A stretch of 64,000 nt of DNA, from NCBI RefSeq assembly GCF_901001135.1, contig NC_042621.1, positions 213,203,898-213,267,897 on the forward strand, read 5' to 3'. The stretch is from Rhinatrema bivittatum (lineage: Eukaryota > Chordata > Amphibia > Gymnophiona > Rhinatrematidae). Positions 35,701 through 46,044 of this stretch are shown piece after piece. A program made the position numbers and the translations under genes. Numbering within the stretch: the stretch's first letter is position 1; every line of letters starts with the position of its first letter. The notes beneath the pieces are model-generated. The model was not told where the DNA came from, did not search any database, and was given only the letters and a program-made list of their open reading frames with translations.

Positions 35701-37735
35701 TAGAGATTTGGTTCAGGCAGTGATCTAATCCTATGCCCATGACATCACTGCAGGTCTATATATGGAGCTGCATTCTGAAAGTGACATTTCTGCAGATTCA
35801 TATACAGTATGCAGTACCATTCTGAGAATAAAATCATTACATTTTCCGGGCAGACAAAAATTGCATATTGTACAAGATTATATGTATTAATTTAATAATA
35901 AAAAAGTAAAAAAAAAAAAAATCCACTGACTCAAGATACAGTAAGTTGTAAAGCAGATAGTCTAGACAGGACATGATAGCTAAGCTGTTAATGGTTGATT
36001 CACATGGCTCACATTGCTCAGGAACTAACAAGTGTGACAAAGTTCAAGAACAGCACATAGTAATCTCATTTCTGCTCTTGGCAGATGCTTGGGTCCAATA
36101 GATTAAGCTATGCTGTCAGGAAGCAGGTGCAGTTCACCTCTCGTACTCTTAAAACACTTTCAGATTCTTTATTGTTAGAAAAAAAAATAGTTTTAGCCAA
36201 TAAATTAGCCTCAGGTCAACTGGTACCATTTTCAAAATTGGTGCTTGTGAGGCATAAGGACTGGGGAATTCTCCTGCCCAAGGATTCCTGTCACATTATG
36301 ATTTCAGATAAAGGAGGATGTTAGGGCTAGGGGAGGGTGACCTTGAGGGAGCATTTGTTGAGTTGGGGGGGGGGGCAGGGTTTATTTGACTATCGGGCAG
36401 GGTAGCAGGGTATGTTTTAGGGGCTTGTCTATTGGGCAAACCAGGGATCTAGATGGGGGCAGGCTTTCTTTTTGGGGGAAGTATCTGCTGGGGTGAGAAA
36501 TGATCCCAGATGTTGGGGATTATATGCCCTTAATTTGCTGATGGGTGGGGGGGGGGGGCAAGTGATTAACAGGAGCATTAACTTTGGCTGACAGTATCAG
36601 CAGATTAGCAATATTCTTGACATGCATAACTTTTTTTTTTTTAGTTTAACACAAAATAGAAGGTTTATGTGATTAGCATTAAGTTATTTTAATATTAATG
36701 AGCTTCCTTGCATGTATTTGCATGCAACAGAGCTCATTAATTTTGTCCATGTTAAACTAATTTTTTCCATTATTGATGATTCTCAAGTGAGTATTATCAA
36801 TAACAAGCATTAACATGTATTTAACGGGAGATAACTACCCACTTCAACACCGAACACGTGTTAACTCACTTTACTAACTAGGTTCTTTAAAGATTCGCAT
36901 ACTGAGGTGGCAATTTTTAAACTGTGTGCAAATAGACAAAGACCATGCATATTTTAATTTGCAGGCTTTGCAAAAATTTTCAAAGCAAAATTATGTATCT
37001 ACTTTCTGTTTGAAAATTGCCATGGGTACAAAGTATGAGTAGTCACATGCACCTGTTTTTTGCGTGGGTTGAATTTTGCTTGAAAAAGCATGCGCATAGG
37101 TTAGTTTGGAAAATGCAGTCTTCGGATGGTCTTTTTCTCCTCTTACCTAAACACGACCCCAAGGAACATTTCCTATCAATGTGCAGACCTTTAGCCCCAT
37201 TAAGGGTGTGCAATTTGCAGACAGACCAGATACACGAGTAAAAACACTTTGTACCGGAGGAAATTGTTTTGCAAATTGCTTTCTATAGCCTTTTTAATTG
37301 TACCATTTTGATTTCTTATTGTACAGTACGTTAGGAAAAGGTGCTAGATGAATGTGAAAAATCTTCATGTAAAATATATAAAACTATTCATTTATTGATT
37401 ATTCATTCAATATAAATTACCGTATTAATTTTACCCAGATCTGGACTTTAAAAAAATTATGGACAAAAGTTAGCCATCAGCTTAAGACCAATTAAAATAA
37501 CTGTATTTTATGGTAAAAAAAAAAAAAAAGAAAAAAACCTACAAAGAAAAAACAAAAATAAGAATAATGAGCTGTAGCTGACAAGTCCAGTTTATCTCAG
37601 GAAAACAGAATAAACTCTCTTTCTGCAGGCTTTTGAGTCAGCCCATGCCTGGAACTATTTTCTACATTGTCAGCTGCGAGGAATGATGAATCCAGGCTAG
37701 GTGATTAGATCTTTGTTGACAGAATGGAACTCAAA
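35700..37735. other. Intron with one old repeat
   Basis: 36905-37250 (GGTGGCAATTTTTAAAC, GAAAATTGCCATGGG) resembles window positions 1-150 and 6470-6840. Short poly-G and poly-A runs are present. No gene was seen. Confidence 0.5.
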
Positions 37736-37739
37736 GTAA

Positions 37740-38800
37740 GACAGAAAATGATGGCAGAAAAAGAACCAAGTGGTCCATCCAATCTGCCCAGCAAGTTTCT
37801 TTTCTTTTCTTTTTTTACGGTAGTAACTGCCGCTCCATGCAGGTTACTTCTTTTCTTCATCTCCATCCTTTAGCTTCTCTGGATCCTCCGTATTTATCCC
37901 ATACCCTTTTCAGTTCCATTATAGCTCTGGTCTTTACTACTTCTTCAGGGTGGGCATTCCATGCATCTGCCACCCTTTCCATGAAGAAATATTTCTTGAC
38001 AGTGGTCTCGAGTCTATCCCCTTGGAGTTTCAAATCATTGCCCCTAGTTCTCTAGTTTTCTTTTCTTTCATCAGAAGAGGTTTGATTCCTGTGCATTATT
38101 ATTAATACCTTTCAGATATTTAAAGTTCAATATCATATCTCCCCTGCCTCTCCACTCCTCCAGGGTATACATATTTAGGTTTTTCAGTTTCATCTCATAA
38201 GTCTTCTGGTGCAGACCCCACTCCATTTTGGTCACCTTCCTCTGGACTGCTTCCATCCTGTCTCTATCCTTTTTGAGATATGGTCTCCAGAACTGATCAC
38301 AGTACGCCAGGTGAGGCCTCACCAAAGACCTGTAGAGGGGCAATATCACCTCCTTTTTCCTACTGATTATGCCTCTTTTCTATGCAGCCCAGCATCCTTC
38401 TGGCCTTAGCCACTGCCTTGCCACATTGCTTTGCTGCCTTCAGATCATCAGACACTATCAGCCCCAGGTCTCTTTCCCAATCTGTGCACAACAGTCTTTT
38501 GCTCCCCATAAGGTACAGCTCCTTTGAATTTCTGCACATCAAATTCCTGACTCTGTACTTCTTGGCATTGAATCCCAGCTTCTGAAACCTTTGACTACTT
38601 CTTGAACATTGTTAGATTGCTTCCCATTCTGTCCACTCCTTCAGATGTGTCCACTCTGTTGCAGACCTTAGTGTCATCCACAAAAATATATGCTTTTCCT
38701 TCTAACCCTTTCATAATATCGCTCACAAAACTATTGAACAGATTTGGCCCCAGAGCCGATCCTTGATGCACTCCACATATTACTCTTCTCACCTCACAGT
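37740..38800 (-). mobile_element. LINE copy A (CR1/Rex1-type), 5'-truncated
   Basis: On the minus strand this is the C-terminal half of a non-LTR reverse transcriptase followed by a 3' region ending TTGGTCCATCCAATCTGCCCAG-like. It lies next to copy B in the same orientation and has its own 3' end, so it is an independent insertion or a tandem relic. Confidence 0.85.
38071..38792 (-). pseudogene. Reverse transcriptase fragment, LINE copy A
   Basis: Three frames in order give GVHQGSALGPNLFNSFVSDI (polymerase motif B), IFVDDTKVCNR (the FVDD catalytic motif), ERDLGLIVSDDLK, and ILPLYRSLVRPHLAYCDQFW (thumb/C-terminal region). Frameshifts near 38350 and 38560-38600 break it. It is homologous to the frame at 39584-40654. 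Confidence 0.85.
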
Positions 38801-38809
38801 AGGTTCATA

Positions 38810-40712
38810 GAAACAGAAACATAGAAGTGACGGCAGAAAAGGAACTTTTGGCCCATCCAGTCTGCCCAGCAAGCTCCCATAGTTATCAGTTTCCCATACT
38901 AATCAGTTACTCAGTCCCCCAAGGTCAGGGCTCATGTGGGTTACTCTTTGAGTCCAATTTCCTTGCCCCCCCCCTGTCATTGAAGCAGAGAGTAATGTTG
39001 GAGTTGCATCAGAAGTGTAGTATCAGGCTTTTTGTTAAGAGTAGTAACCATCACATCAAGCAAGTTACCCCGTGCTTATTTGTTTTCACAGAATGTAAAG
39101 TTCAATGTCCTTGTTGGTTGTTGTATGAATCCAATTCCTCTTTTCTTCTTTTCCCCCTGTCATTGAAACAGTGAACAATGATAGAGTCGCCTCACAGTAT
39201 GAAGGCTTATTTGTTAAGGGTAGAATTTGTTACACCAGCAAGTTACCCCAATGCGAAGGCATATTTGTTAAGGGTAGTATCCAGCACATCAGCAAGTTAC
39301 CCCCAAGCCTCTTAATTCATTCCCCCCCCCCCTTGCCTTTAGGGATCCACATATTTATCCCATGCTCTTTTGAAATCTTGCACCATTTTTTACTTCACCA
39401 TGTCCTCTGGCAAGACATTCCAAGTGTCCACCACCCTCTCCATGAAAAAATATTTCCTGACATTGATTCTGAGTCATCCTCCCCGGAGTTTCATTTCATG
39501 ACCTCTATTGGATTCTTTCCAGTGGAAAAGGTTTGTTGTTGATCATGCATCATTAAAACCTTTCAAGTATCTGAAGGTCTCTATCATTTTTCCTCTGCTC
39601 CTTCTCTCCTCCAGGTATACATATTTAGGTCCTTCAGCTTCTCCTCATAAGTCAACCGATGGAGACCTCCCACCATTTTGGTCACCCTTCTCTGAACCGC
39701 CTCCAACCTGTCTCTGTCCCTTTTGAGATACAGTCTCCAGAACTGAACACAGTACTCCAGGTGAGGCCTCACCAAGGACCTGTACAAGGGGATTATCACT
39801 TCCTTTTTCTTACTAGATATTCCTCTCTCTATGCAACCCAGCAATCTTCTACCTTTAGCTATCGCCTTGTCACATTGCTTCTCTATCTTTAGATCGCTAG
39901 ACACTATCACCCCAAGGTCTCTCTCCTGTTCCGTGCACAGCAGCACTTCATCCCCCATCGCATACAGTTCCTTTGGATTACCACATCCCAGATGCATGAC
40001 TCTACACTTCTTGGCATTAAATCCGAGTTGCCATATCTTTGAACACTCTTCAAGTTTCCTTAAATCATGCCTCATTCTCTCCACTCCTTCCAGTGTATCC
40101 ACTCTGTTGCAGATCTTAGTATCATCCACAAATAGACAAACTTTACCTTCTATCCCTTCCACAATGTCGCTCACAAAGATGTTGAATAGAACCAGTCCCA
40201 ACACCGATCCCTGCGGCACTCCACTTAACATCGTTCTCTCTTCACAGTAGGTTCCATTTACCATCACACTCTGTCTTCTATATGTCAACCAGTTTGTAAT
40301 CCATGCCACCACCTCAGCACTCACTCCCAAGTTTCACATTTTGTTCACGAGTCTTCTATGTGGGACCATGTTAAAGGCTTTACTAAAATCCAAATAAATC
40401 ACATCGAGTACTCTTCCCTGATCCAATTCTCTAGTCATCCAATCAAAGAAATCAATCAGATTTGTCTGACAGGAACTTCCCCTGGTGAATCCGTGCTGTC
40501 GCAGATCGAGCAAGCCACCAGATTGTAGGTAGTTCACTATCCTTTCTTTCAGCAGGGTCTCCATTAATTTTCTTACCACAGAGGTGAGGCTAACCGATCT
40601 GTAATTTCCAGCCTCCTCTCTGCTCCCACTCTCGTGAAGCAAAACCACCACCACCCACCACTCTTCTCCAGTTATTTAGCACAGCTCCCATTTCCAGAAG
40701 TCTATTGAACAG
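38810..40712 (-). mobile_element. LINE copy B (CR1/Rex1-type), 3' part
   Basis: The 3' terminal motif (GACGGCAGAAAAGGA, CCATCCAGTCTGCCCAGC) lies near 38828. The 3' untranslated region holds diverged internal duplications at 38940-39310 (TTTGTTAAG...AGCAAGTTACCCC). The reverse transcriptase gene lies upstream on the minus strand. It is split at 40712 by the hAT element and continues briefly from 44973. Confidence 0.9.
39584..40654 (-). pseudogene. Reverse transcriptase of LINE copy B, in-frame stop
   Basis: The product is a non-LTR reverse transcriptase of the Jockey-superfamily CR1/Rex1 kind. Motifs in order are EEAGNYRSVSLTSVVRKLMET (RT start), QHGFTRGSSCQTNL, VIYLDFSKAFNMVPH (motif A, catalytic Asp), then a TGA stop after VNKM at about 40334, then SGVPQGSVLGLVLFNIFVSD (motif B), CLFVDDTKICNR (motif C, FVDD), QLGFNAKKCRVMHLG, and LYRSLVRPHLEYCVQFW. 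Both sides of the stop are in one frame, so this single nonsense change plus upstream damage inactivates it. The frame upstream of 40660 is shifted (NRLLEMGAVLNNWRR). Confidence 0.93.
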
Positions 40713-40838
40713 TAGGGATGTGAATCGTTTTTCAACGATTAAAATTATCGTCCGAAAATGTTTATATCGTCTTAAATCGTTATAGAACACGATACAATAG
40801 AAATTCTAACGATTTATCGTTAAAAATCGTTAAATCGT

Positions 40839-40917
40839 GTTAGTGCGCACTAACTCGAGTTAGTGCGCACTAACTCCCCGTTAGTGCGCACTAACTCGAT
40901 TTAGTGCGCACTAACTG
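40839..40917. repeat. Palindromic TTAGTGCGCACTAA cluster, left arm
   Basis: Four tandem copies of the self-complementary TTAGTGCGCACTAACT separated by CGA/CCCCG-type linkers. The right arm has three at about 44799-44853. Such subterminal repeats are typical binding sites of hAT transposases. Confidence 0.85.
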
Positions 40918-41671
40918 AAAATGATACAAATAAACACTTTCCAGGTCACTGAAGGTCAGTTAGGAATGAATATGTGTTCCTATTGGCTGGCTGCCCTCTT
41001 ATCTATTGATGTTACCAAGGTTACCACTGAGGTGATGGTTGGGGGGATGGGAAATGGAACTGGAAACTAACGAACACCAACAGAAAATGAAACAAAGTGT
41101 TCACACTTCCCAGGTCAGTAAAGGTCACTTAGGAATGAATATGTATGTATGTATTCCTATTGGCTGGCTGTGCTCTTATCTATTGATGTTACCAAGGCTA
41201 ATACTGAGGTAATGGTTGGGGGGATGTGAAATGGAAACAGTTGGAAGCTTGACAAAAAAAGTAATGTAATGATCAGCACTCATGTGACTAGAACTTGTTT
41301 GTTTATTATTTTTGTTAGCAGGCACCTGAAATGCTAGTGCATGTTGAATTTGCCAATCACTGTGCATTTTAGAAAGGTGGTCCTGGCTGGAACTGTACAC
41401 AGTTCAAATATATGTAATTGATTGTTGGTAAGTGTATTTTTTAAGTAGCCACACTGGCACAAGTATGTTTACTTTTCCTCCTACTTAACTCACTAGCTCA
41501 GCTTTGTAAGAAGGGCTTCTCTGCTTGTGTGTTGTTTTTGTTTGGTGTGAGGAGAGCAGAAACATCAGATCTTTATTCAATCTACTACAGTCATCTCTTA
41601 CAGTGCCCTATCCCTATTAATACCAGGAGTGTTGTGATCTTCCTGCACACAGTGCCCTAACCCTGATACCA

Positions 41672-44178
41672 GTCTGAGACAGCTCCCTCCCTGCATTACT
41701 AGTGAGAGGCTGGCTTCACAGACAGGGGGGAGCTGCCTGACCCTCACTCCTGACTTCCCCCATGTCCCAGCTAGTGAATGGTGTGTGGGTGAGGGGGGGG
41801 GGGGGAGGATGGTGAAGTCTGAGACAGCTCCCTCCCTGCATTACTAGTGAGAGGCTGGCTTCACAGACAGGGGGGAGCTGCCTGACCCTCACTCCTGACT
41901 TCCCCCATGTCCCAGCTAGTGAATGGTGTGTGGGTGAGGGGGGGGGGGGGATGGTGAAGTCTGAGACAGCTCCCTCCCTGCATTACTAGTGAGAGGCTGG
42001 CTTCACAGACAGGGGGGAGCTGCCTGACCCTCACTCCTGACTTCCCCCATGTCCCAGCTAGTGAATGGTGTGTGGGTGAGGGGGGGGGGAGGATGGTGAA
42101 GTCTGAGACAGCTCCCTCCCTGCATTACTAGTGAGAGGCTGGCTTCACAGACAGGGGGGAGCTGCCTGACCCTCACTCCTGACTTCCCCCATGTCCCAGC
42201 TAGTGAATGGTGTGTGGGTGAGGGGGGGGGGGAGGATGGTAAAGTCTGAGACAGCTCCCTCCCTGCATTACTAGTGAGAGGCTGGCTTCACAGACAGGGG
42301 GGAGCTGCCTGACCCTCACTCCTGACTTCCCCCATGTCCCAGCTAGTGAATGGTGTGGGGGGGGGGGGGGAGGATGGTGAAGTCTGAGACAGCTCCCTCC
42401 CTGCATTACTAGTGAGAGGCTGGCTTCACAGACAGGGGGGAGCTGCCTGACCCTCACTCCTGACTTCCCCCATGTCCCAGCTAGTGAATGGTGTGTGGGT
42501 GAGGGGGGGGGGGAGGATGGTGAAGTCTGAGACAGCTCCCTCCCTGCATTACTAGTGAGAGGCTGGCTTCACAGACAGGGGGGAGCTGCCTGACCCTCAC
42601 TCCTGACTTCCCCCATGTCCCAGCTAGTGAATGGTGTGTGGGTGAGGGGGGGGGGGGAGGATGGTGAAGTCTGAGACAGCTCCCTCCCTGCATTACTAGT
42701 GAGAGGCTGGCTTCACAGACAGGGGGGAGCTGCCTGACCCTCACTCCTGACTTCCCCCATGTCCCAGCTAGTGAATGGTGTGTGGGTGAGGGGGGGGGGG
42801 AGGATGGTGAAGTCTGAGACAGCTCCCTCCCTGCATTACTAGTGAGAGGCTGGCTTCACAGACAGGGGGGAGCTGCCTGACCCTCACTCCTGACTTCCCC
42901 CATGTCCCAGCTAGTGAATGGTGTGTGGGTGAGGGGGGGGGGGGGAGGATGGTGAAGTCTGAGACAGCTCCCTCCCTGCATTACTAGTGAGAGGCTGGCT
43001 TCACAGACAGGGGGGAGCTGCCTGACCCTCACTCCTGACTTCCCCCATGTCCCAGCTAGTGAATGGTGTGTGGGTGAAAGGGGTGGGGGGAGGATGGTGA
43101 AGTCTGAGACAGCTCCCTCCCTGCATTACTAGTGAGAGGCTGGCTTCACAGACAGGGGGGAGCTGCCTGACCCTCACTCCTGACTTCCCCCATGTCCCAG
43201 CTAGTGAATGGTGTGTGGGTGAGGGGGGGGGGGGGAGGATGGTGAAGTCTGAGACAGCTCCCTCCCTGCATTACTAGTGAGAGGCTGGCTTCACAGACAG
43301 GGGGGAGCTGCCTGACCCTCACTCCTGACTTCCCCCATGTCCCAGCTAGTGAATGGTGTGTGGGTGAGGGGGGGGGAGGATGATGAAGTCTGAGACAGCT
43401 CCCTCCCTGCATTACTAGTGAGAGGCTGGCTTCACAGACAGGGGGGAGCTGCCTGACCCTCACTCCTGACTTCCCCCATGTCCCAGCTAGTGAATGGTGT
43501 GTGGGTGAGGGGGGGGGGGAGGATGGTGAAGTCTGAGACAGCTCCCTCCCTGCATTACTAGTGAGAGGCTGGCTTCACAGACAGGGGGGAGCTGCCTGAC
43601 CCTCACTCCTGACTTCCCCCATGTCCCAGCTAGTGAATGGTGTGTGGGTGAGGGGGGGGGGAGGATGGTGAAGTCTGAGACAGCTCCCTCCCTGCATTAC
43701 TAGTGAGAGGCTGGCTTCACAGACAGGGGGGAGCTGCCTGACCCTCACTCCTGACTTCCCCCATGTCCCAGCTAGTGAATGGTGTGTGGGTGAGGGGGGG
43801 GGAGGATGATGAAGTCTGAGACAGCTCCCTCCCTGCATTACTAGTGAGAGGCTGGCTTCACAGACAGGGGGGAGCTGCCTGACCCTCACTCCTGACTTCC
43901 CCCATGTCCCAGCTAGTGAATGGTGTGTGGGTGAGGGGGGGGGGAGGATGGTGAAGTCTGAGACAGCTCCCTCCCTGCATTACTAGTGAGAGGCTGGCTT
44001 CACAGACAGGGGGGAGCTGCCTGACCCTCACTCCTGACTTCCCCCATGTCCCAGCTAGTGAATGGTGTGTGGGTGAGGGGGGGGGGGAGGATGGTGAAGT
44101 CTGAGACAGCTCCCTCCCTGCATTACTAGTGAGAGGCTGGCTTCACAGACAGGGGGGAGCTGCCTGACCCTCACTCCT
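41672..44178 (+). repeat. Minisatellite, about 143-bp unit, about 18 copies
   Basis: The unit contains GTCTGAGACAGCTCCC, GCATTACTAGTGAGAGGC, CCTGACCCTCACTCCTGAC and a poly-G run of variable length (about 8-14). Copies are almost identical apart from the poly-G run. The minus-strand frames reading MRVRQLPPVCEASLSLV are translations of the unit, not a gene. Confidence 0.97.
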
Positions 44179-44183
44179 CCGGG

Positions 44184-44605
44184 GTATTGTGATCTTCCTG
44201 CACACAGTGCCCTATCCCTGATACCAGGGGTGTTGTGATCTTCCTGCATGCAGTGCCCTATCCCTATTAATACCAGGAGTGTTGTGATCTTCCTGCATGC
44301 AGTGCCCTATCCCTATTAATACCAGGAGTGTTGTGATCTTCCTGCATGCAGTGCCCTATCCCTGATACCGGGATGTGTGCAAGAAGATCACAACACCCCC
44401 GGTATCAGGAATAGGGCACTGTGTGCAGGAAGATCACAACACCCCCAGTATCAGGAATAGGGCACTGTGTGCAGGAAGATCACAACACCCCTGGTATTAG
44501 GGATAGGGCACTGTGTGCAGGAAGATCACAACACTCCTGGTATTAATAGGGATAGGGCACTGTGTGCAGGAAGATCACAATACCCCTGGTATCAGGGTTA
44601 GGGCA
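44184..44605. repeat. Head-to-head arrays of an about 48-bp unit
   Basis: Four units of GTGTTGTGATCTTCCTGCA with CAGTGCCCTATCCCT lie on the plus strand to about 44373. Five units of the same sequence follow in inverted orientation. A remnant of the unit precedes the 143-bp array (41595-41670). The junction would fold into a large hairpin. Confidence 0.92.
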
Positions 44606-44972
44606 CAAGTTCTAGTCACATTGACTGATCACATTACTTGTTTTGTCAAGCTACCAACTGTTTCCATTTCCCATCCCCCATATACTGTCAGTAGGAAACT
44701 TGGTAACATGAATAAATAAGAGGGCAGCCAATAGGAATACATATTCATTCCTAAACTGACCTTAACTGACCTGAAAAGTGTCAAATTGTATCATTTTCAG
44801 TTAGTGCGCACTAACTCCCAGTTAGTGCGCACTAACTCGAGTTAGTGCGCACTAATCGGAAAAAATGATTTTTAACGATTTTTTAACTAAAAAATCGTGC
44901 CTAAGACGATTTTCTTGCCCTGCCACACGATTTCTATCGTTAAGACGATATGGAAAACGATTCACATCCCTA

Positions 44973-45030
44973 TTGAACAGGTCATTTAATAGATTTAATC
45001 CATTTAATCAAGTAGCTTTGTGGTTCCTTC
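44973..45030 (-). mobile_element. LINE copy B, continuation beyond the hAT insertion
   Basis: After the second TTGAACAG the minus strand reads LLNDLFNRLLEMG-like codons that join to the RT frame on the other side. This confirms that the hAT element interrupted the LINE. Confidence 0.7.
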
Positions 45031-45364
45031 TCCTGTAAACTAAAAAAAAATTGTCTTTTCAGTTTGTGACAAATATATATACCGTATATATTTTTTTTTT
45101 TTTGGCACAATACCTGATTTTATGACAGATGTTATTCAGGCAGGTTTCTTCCATTAGTTGCCTTATAGAATCCAAAACCCTTTTGGATGAATTGAGAACC
45201 CGATGAATAAGGACTAGTTCAAAGTGACTTTAAAAAAGAGCTTGTGTTCGAAATAGAGTTTAAGATAGAAAATATGAATATTTCTCATTCTCTTTAAATC
45301 TGCAAGCAGTGCCATTTGTTGATTTATTAACTTGAATTGGTCTATCTCAACACTGAAACACAAA

Positions 45365-46039
45365 GGGGCGGATTTTAAGAGCCCTGCTCGCCCAAATCCA
45401 GGCGGATTTAGGCGAGCAGGGCCCTGCGCGCCGGTAGGCCTATTTTACATAGGCCTACCGGCGCGCGCAGAGCCCCGGGACTCGCGTAAGTCCCGGGGTT
45501 TTCGGAGGGGGCGTGTCGGGGGGCGGGTCGGGGGCAGACCCGAACCGCGCGGCGTTTTCGGGGCGTGTCGGGAGCGTTCCAGGGGTGGGCCCAGGGGCGT
45601 GGCTACGGCCCAGGGCGGCCCGGGGGCGTGGCCGTGCCCTCCGGACCCGCCCCCAGATCGCGTCCCAGCGCACTAGCGGCCCGCTGGCGCGCGGGGATTT
45701 ACTTCTCCCTCCGGGAGGCGTAAATCCCCCAACAAAGGTAAGGGGGGGGTTTAGACAGGGCCGGGCGGGTGGGTTAGGTAGGGGAAGGGAGGGGAAGGTG
45801 AGGGGAGGGCAAAAGAAAGTTCCCTCCGAGGCAGCTCCGATTTCGGAGCTGCCTCGGAGGGAACGGGGGTAGGCCGCGCGGCTCGGCGCGCGCCGGCTAT
45901 ACGAAATCGATAGCCTTGCGCGTGCCGATCCCGGATTTCAGCGGCTACGCGCGTATCTACTGAAATCCAGCGTACTTTTGTTGGCGCCTGGAGCGCCAAC
46001 AAAAGTACGCCTATTCGCGGTTTTTGAAAATCTACCCCT
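45365..46039. mobile_element. GC-rich hairpin-chain element, copy 3
   Basis: Begins GGGGCGGATTTTAAGAG and ends TTGAAAATCTACCCCT, imperfect inverted ends shared with the copy at 50865-51500. It holds a series of hairpins: 45381-45422, 45426-45466 (17-bp arms), about 45702-45729, 45819-45864 (perfect 22-bp arms) and 45970-46010 (perfect 18-bp arms). CpG-rich. Arginine/glycine-rich open frames are composition artefacts. No transposase was found. Confidence 0.7.
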
Positions 46040-46044
46040 AAGTC

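Larger units (their letters stand above)
40713..44972. mobile_element. 4.26-kb non-autonomous hAT-like element with internal satellites
   Basis: The ends are TAGGGATGTGAATCG and its exact inverse, flanked by TTGAACAG at 40705-40712 and 44973-44980. The terminal inverted repeats are long (about 40713-41300 and 44600-44972). Both contain clustered TTAGTGCGCACTAACT palindromes and TTCCTATTGGCTGGCTGCCCTCTTAT-like sequence. The left arm has a second diverged copy of part of itself (about 41085-41240). Between the arms are two minisatellites and no transposase frame. It sits inside LINE copy B. Confidence 0.92.

Noticed and set aside
42200..43889. Repeated minus-strand proteins reading MRVRQLPPVCEASLSLV
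   Set aside because: They are translations of the 143-bp minisatellite, and frame changes follow the variable poly-G length.
45332..45872. CpG island promoter with Arg/Gly-rich genes
   Set aside because: The CpG richness belongs to a repeated hairpin element also present at 50865 and 27157.
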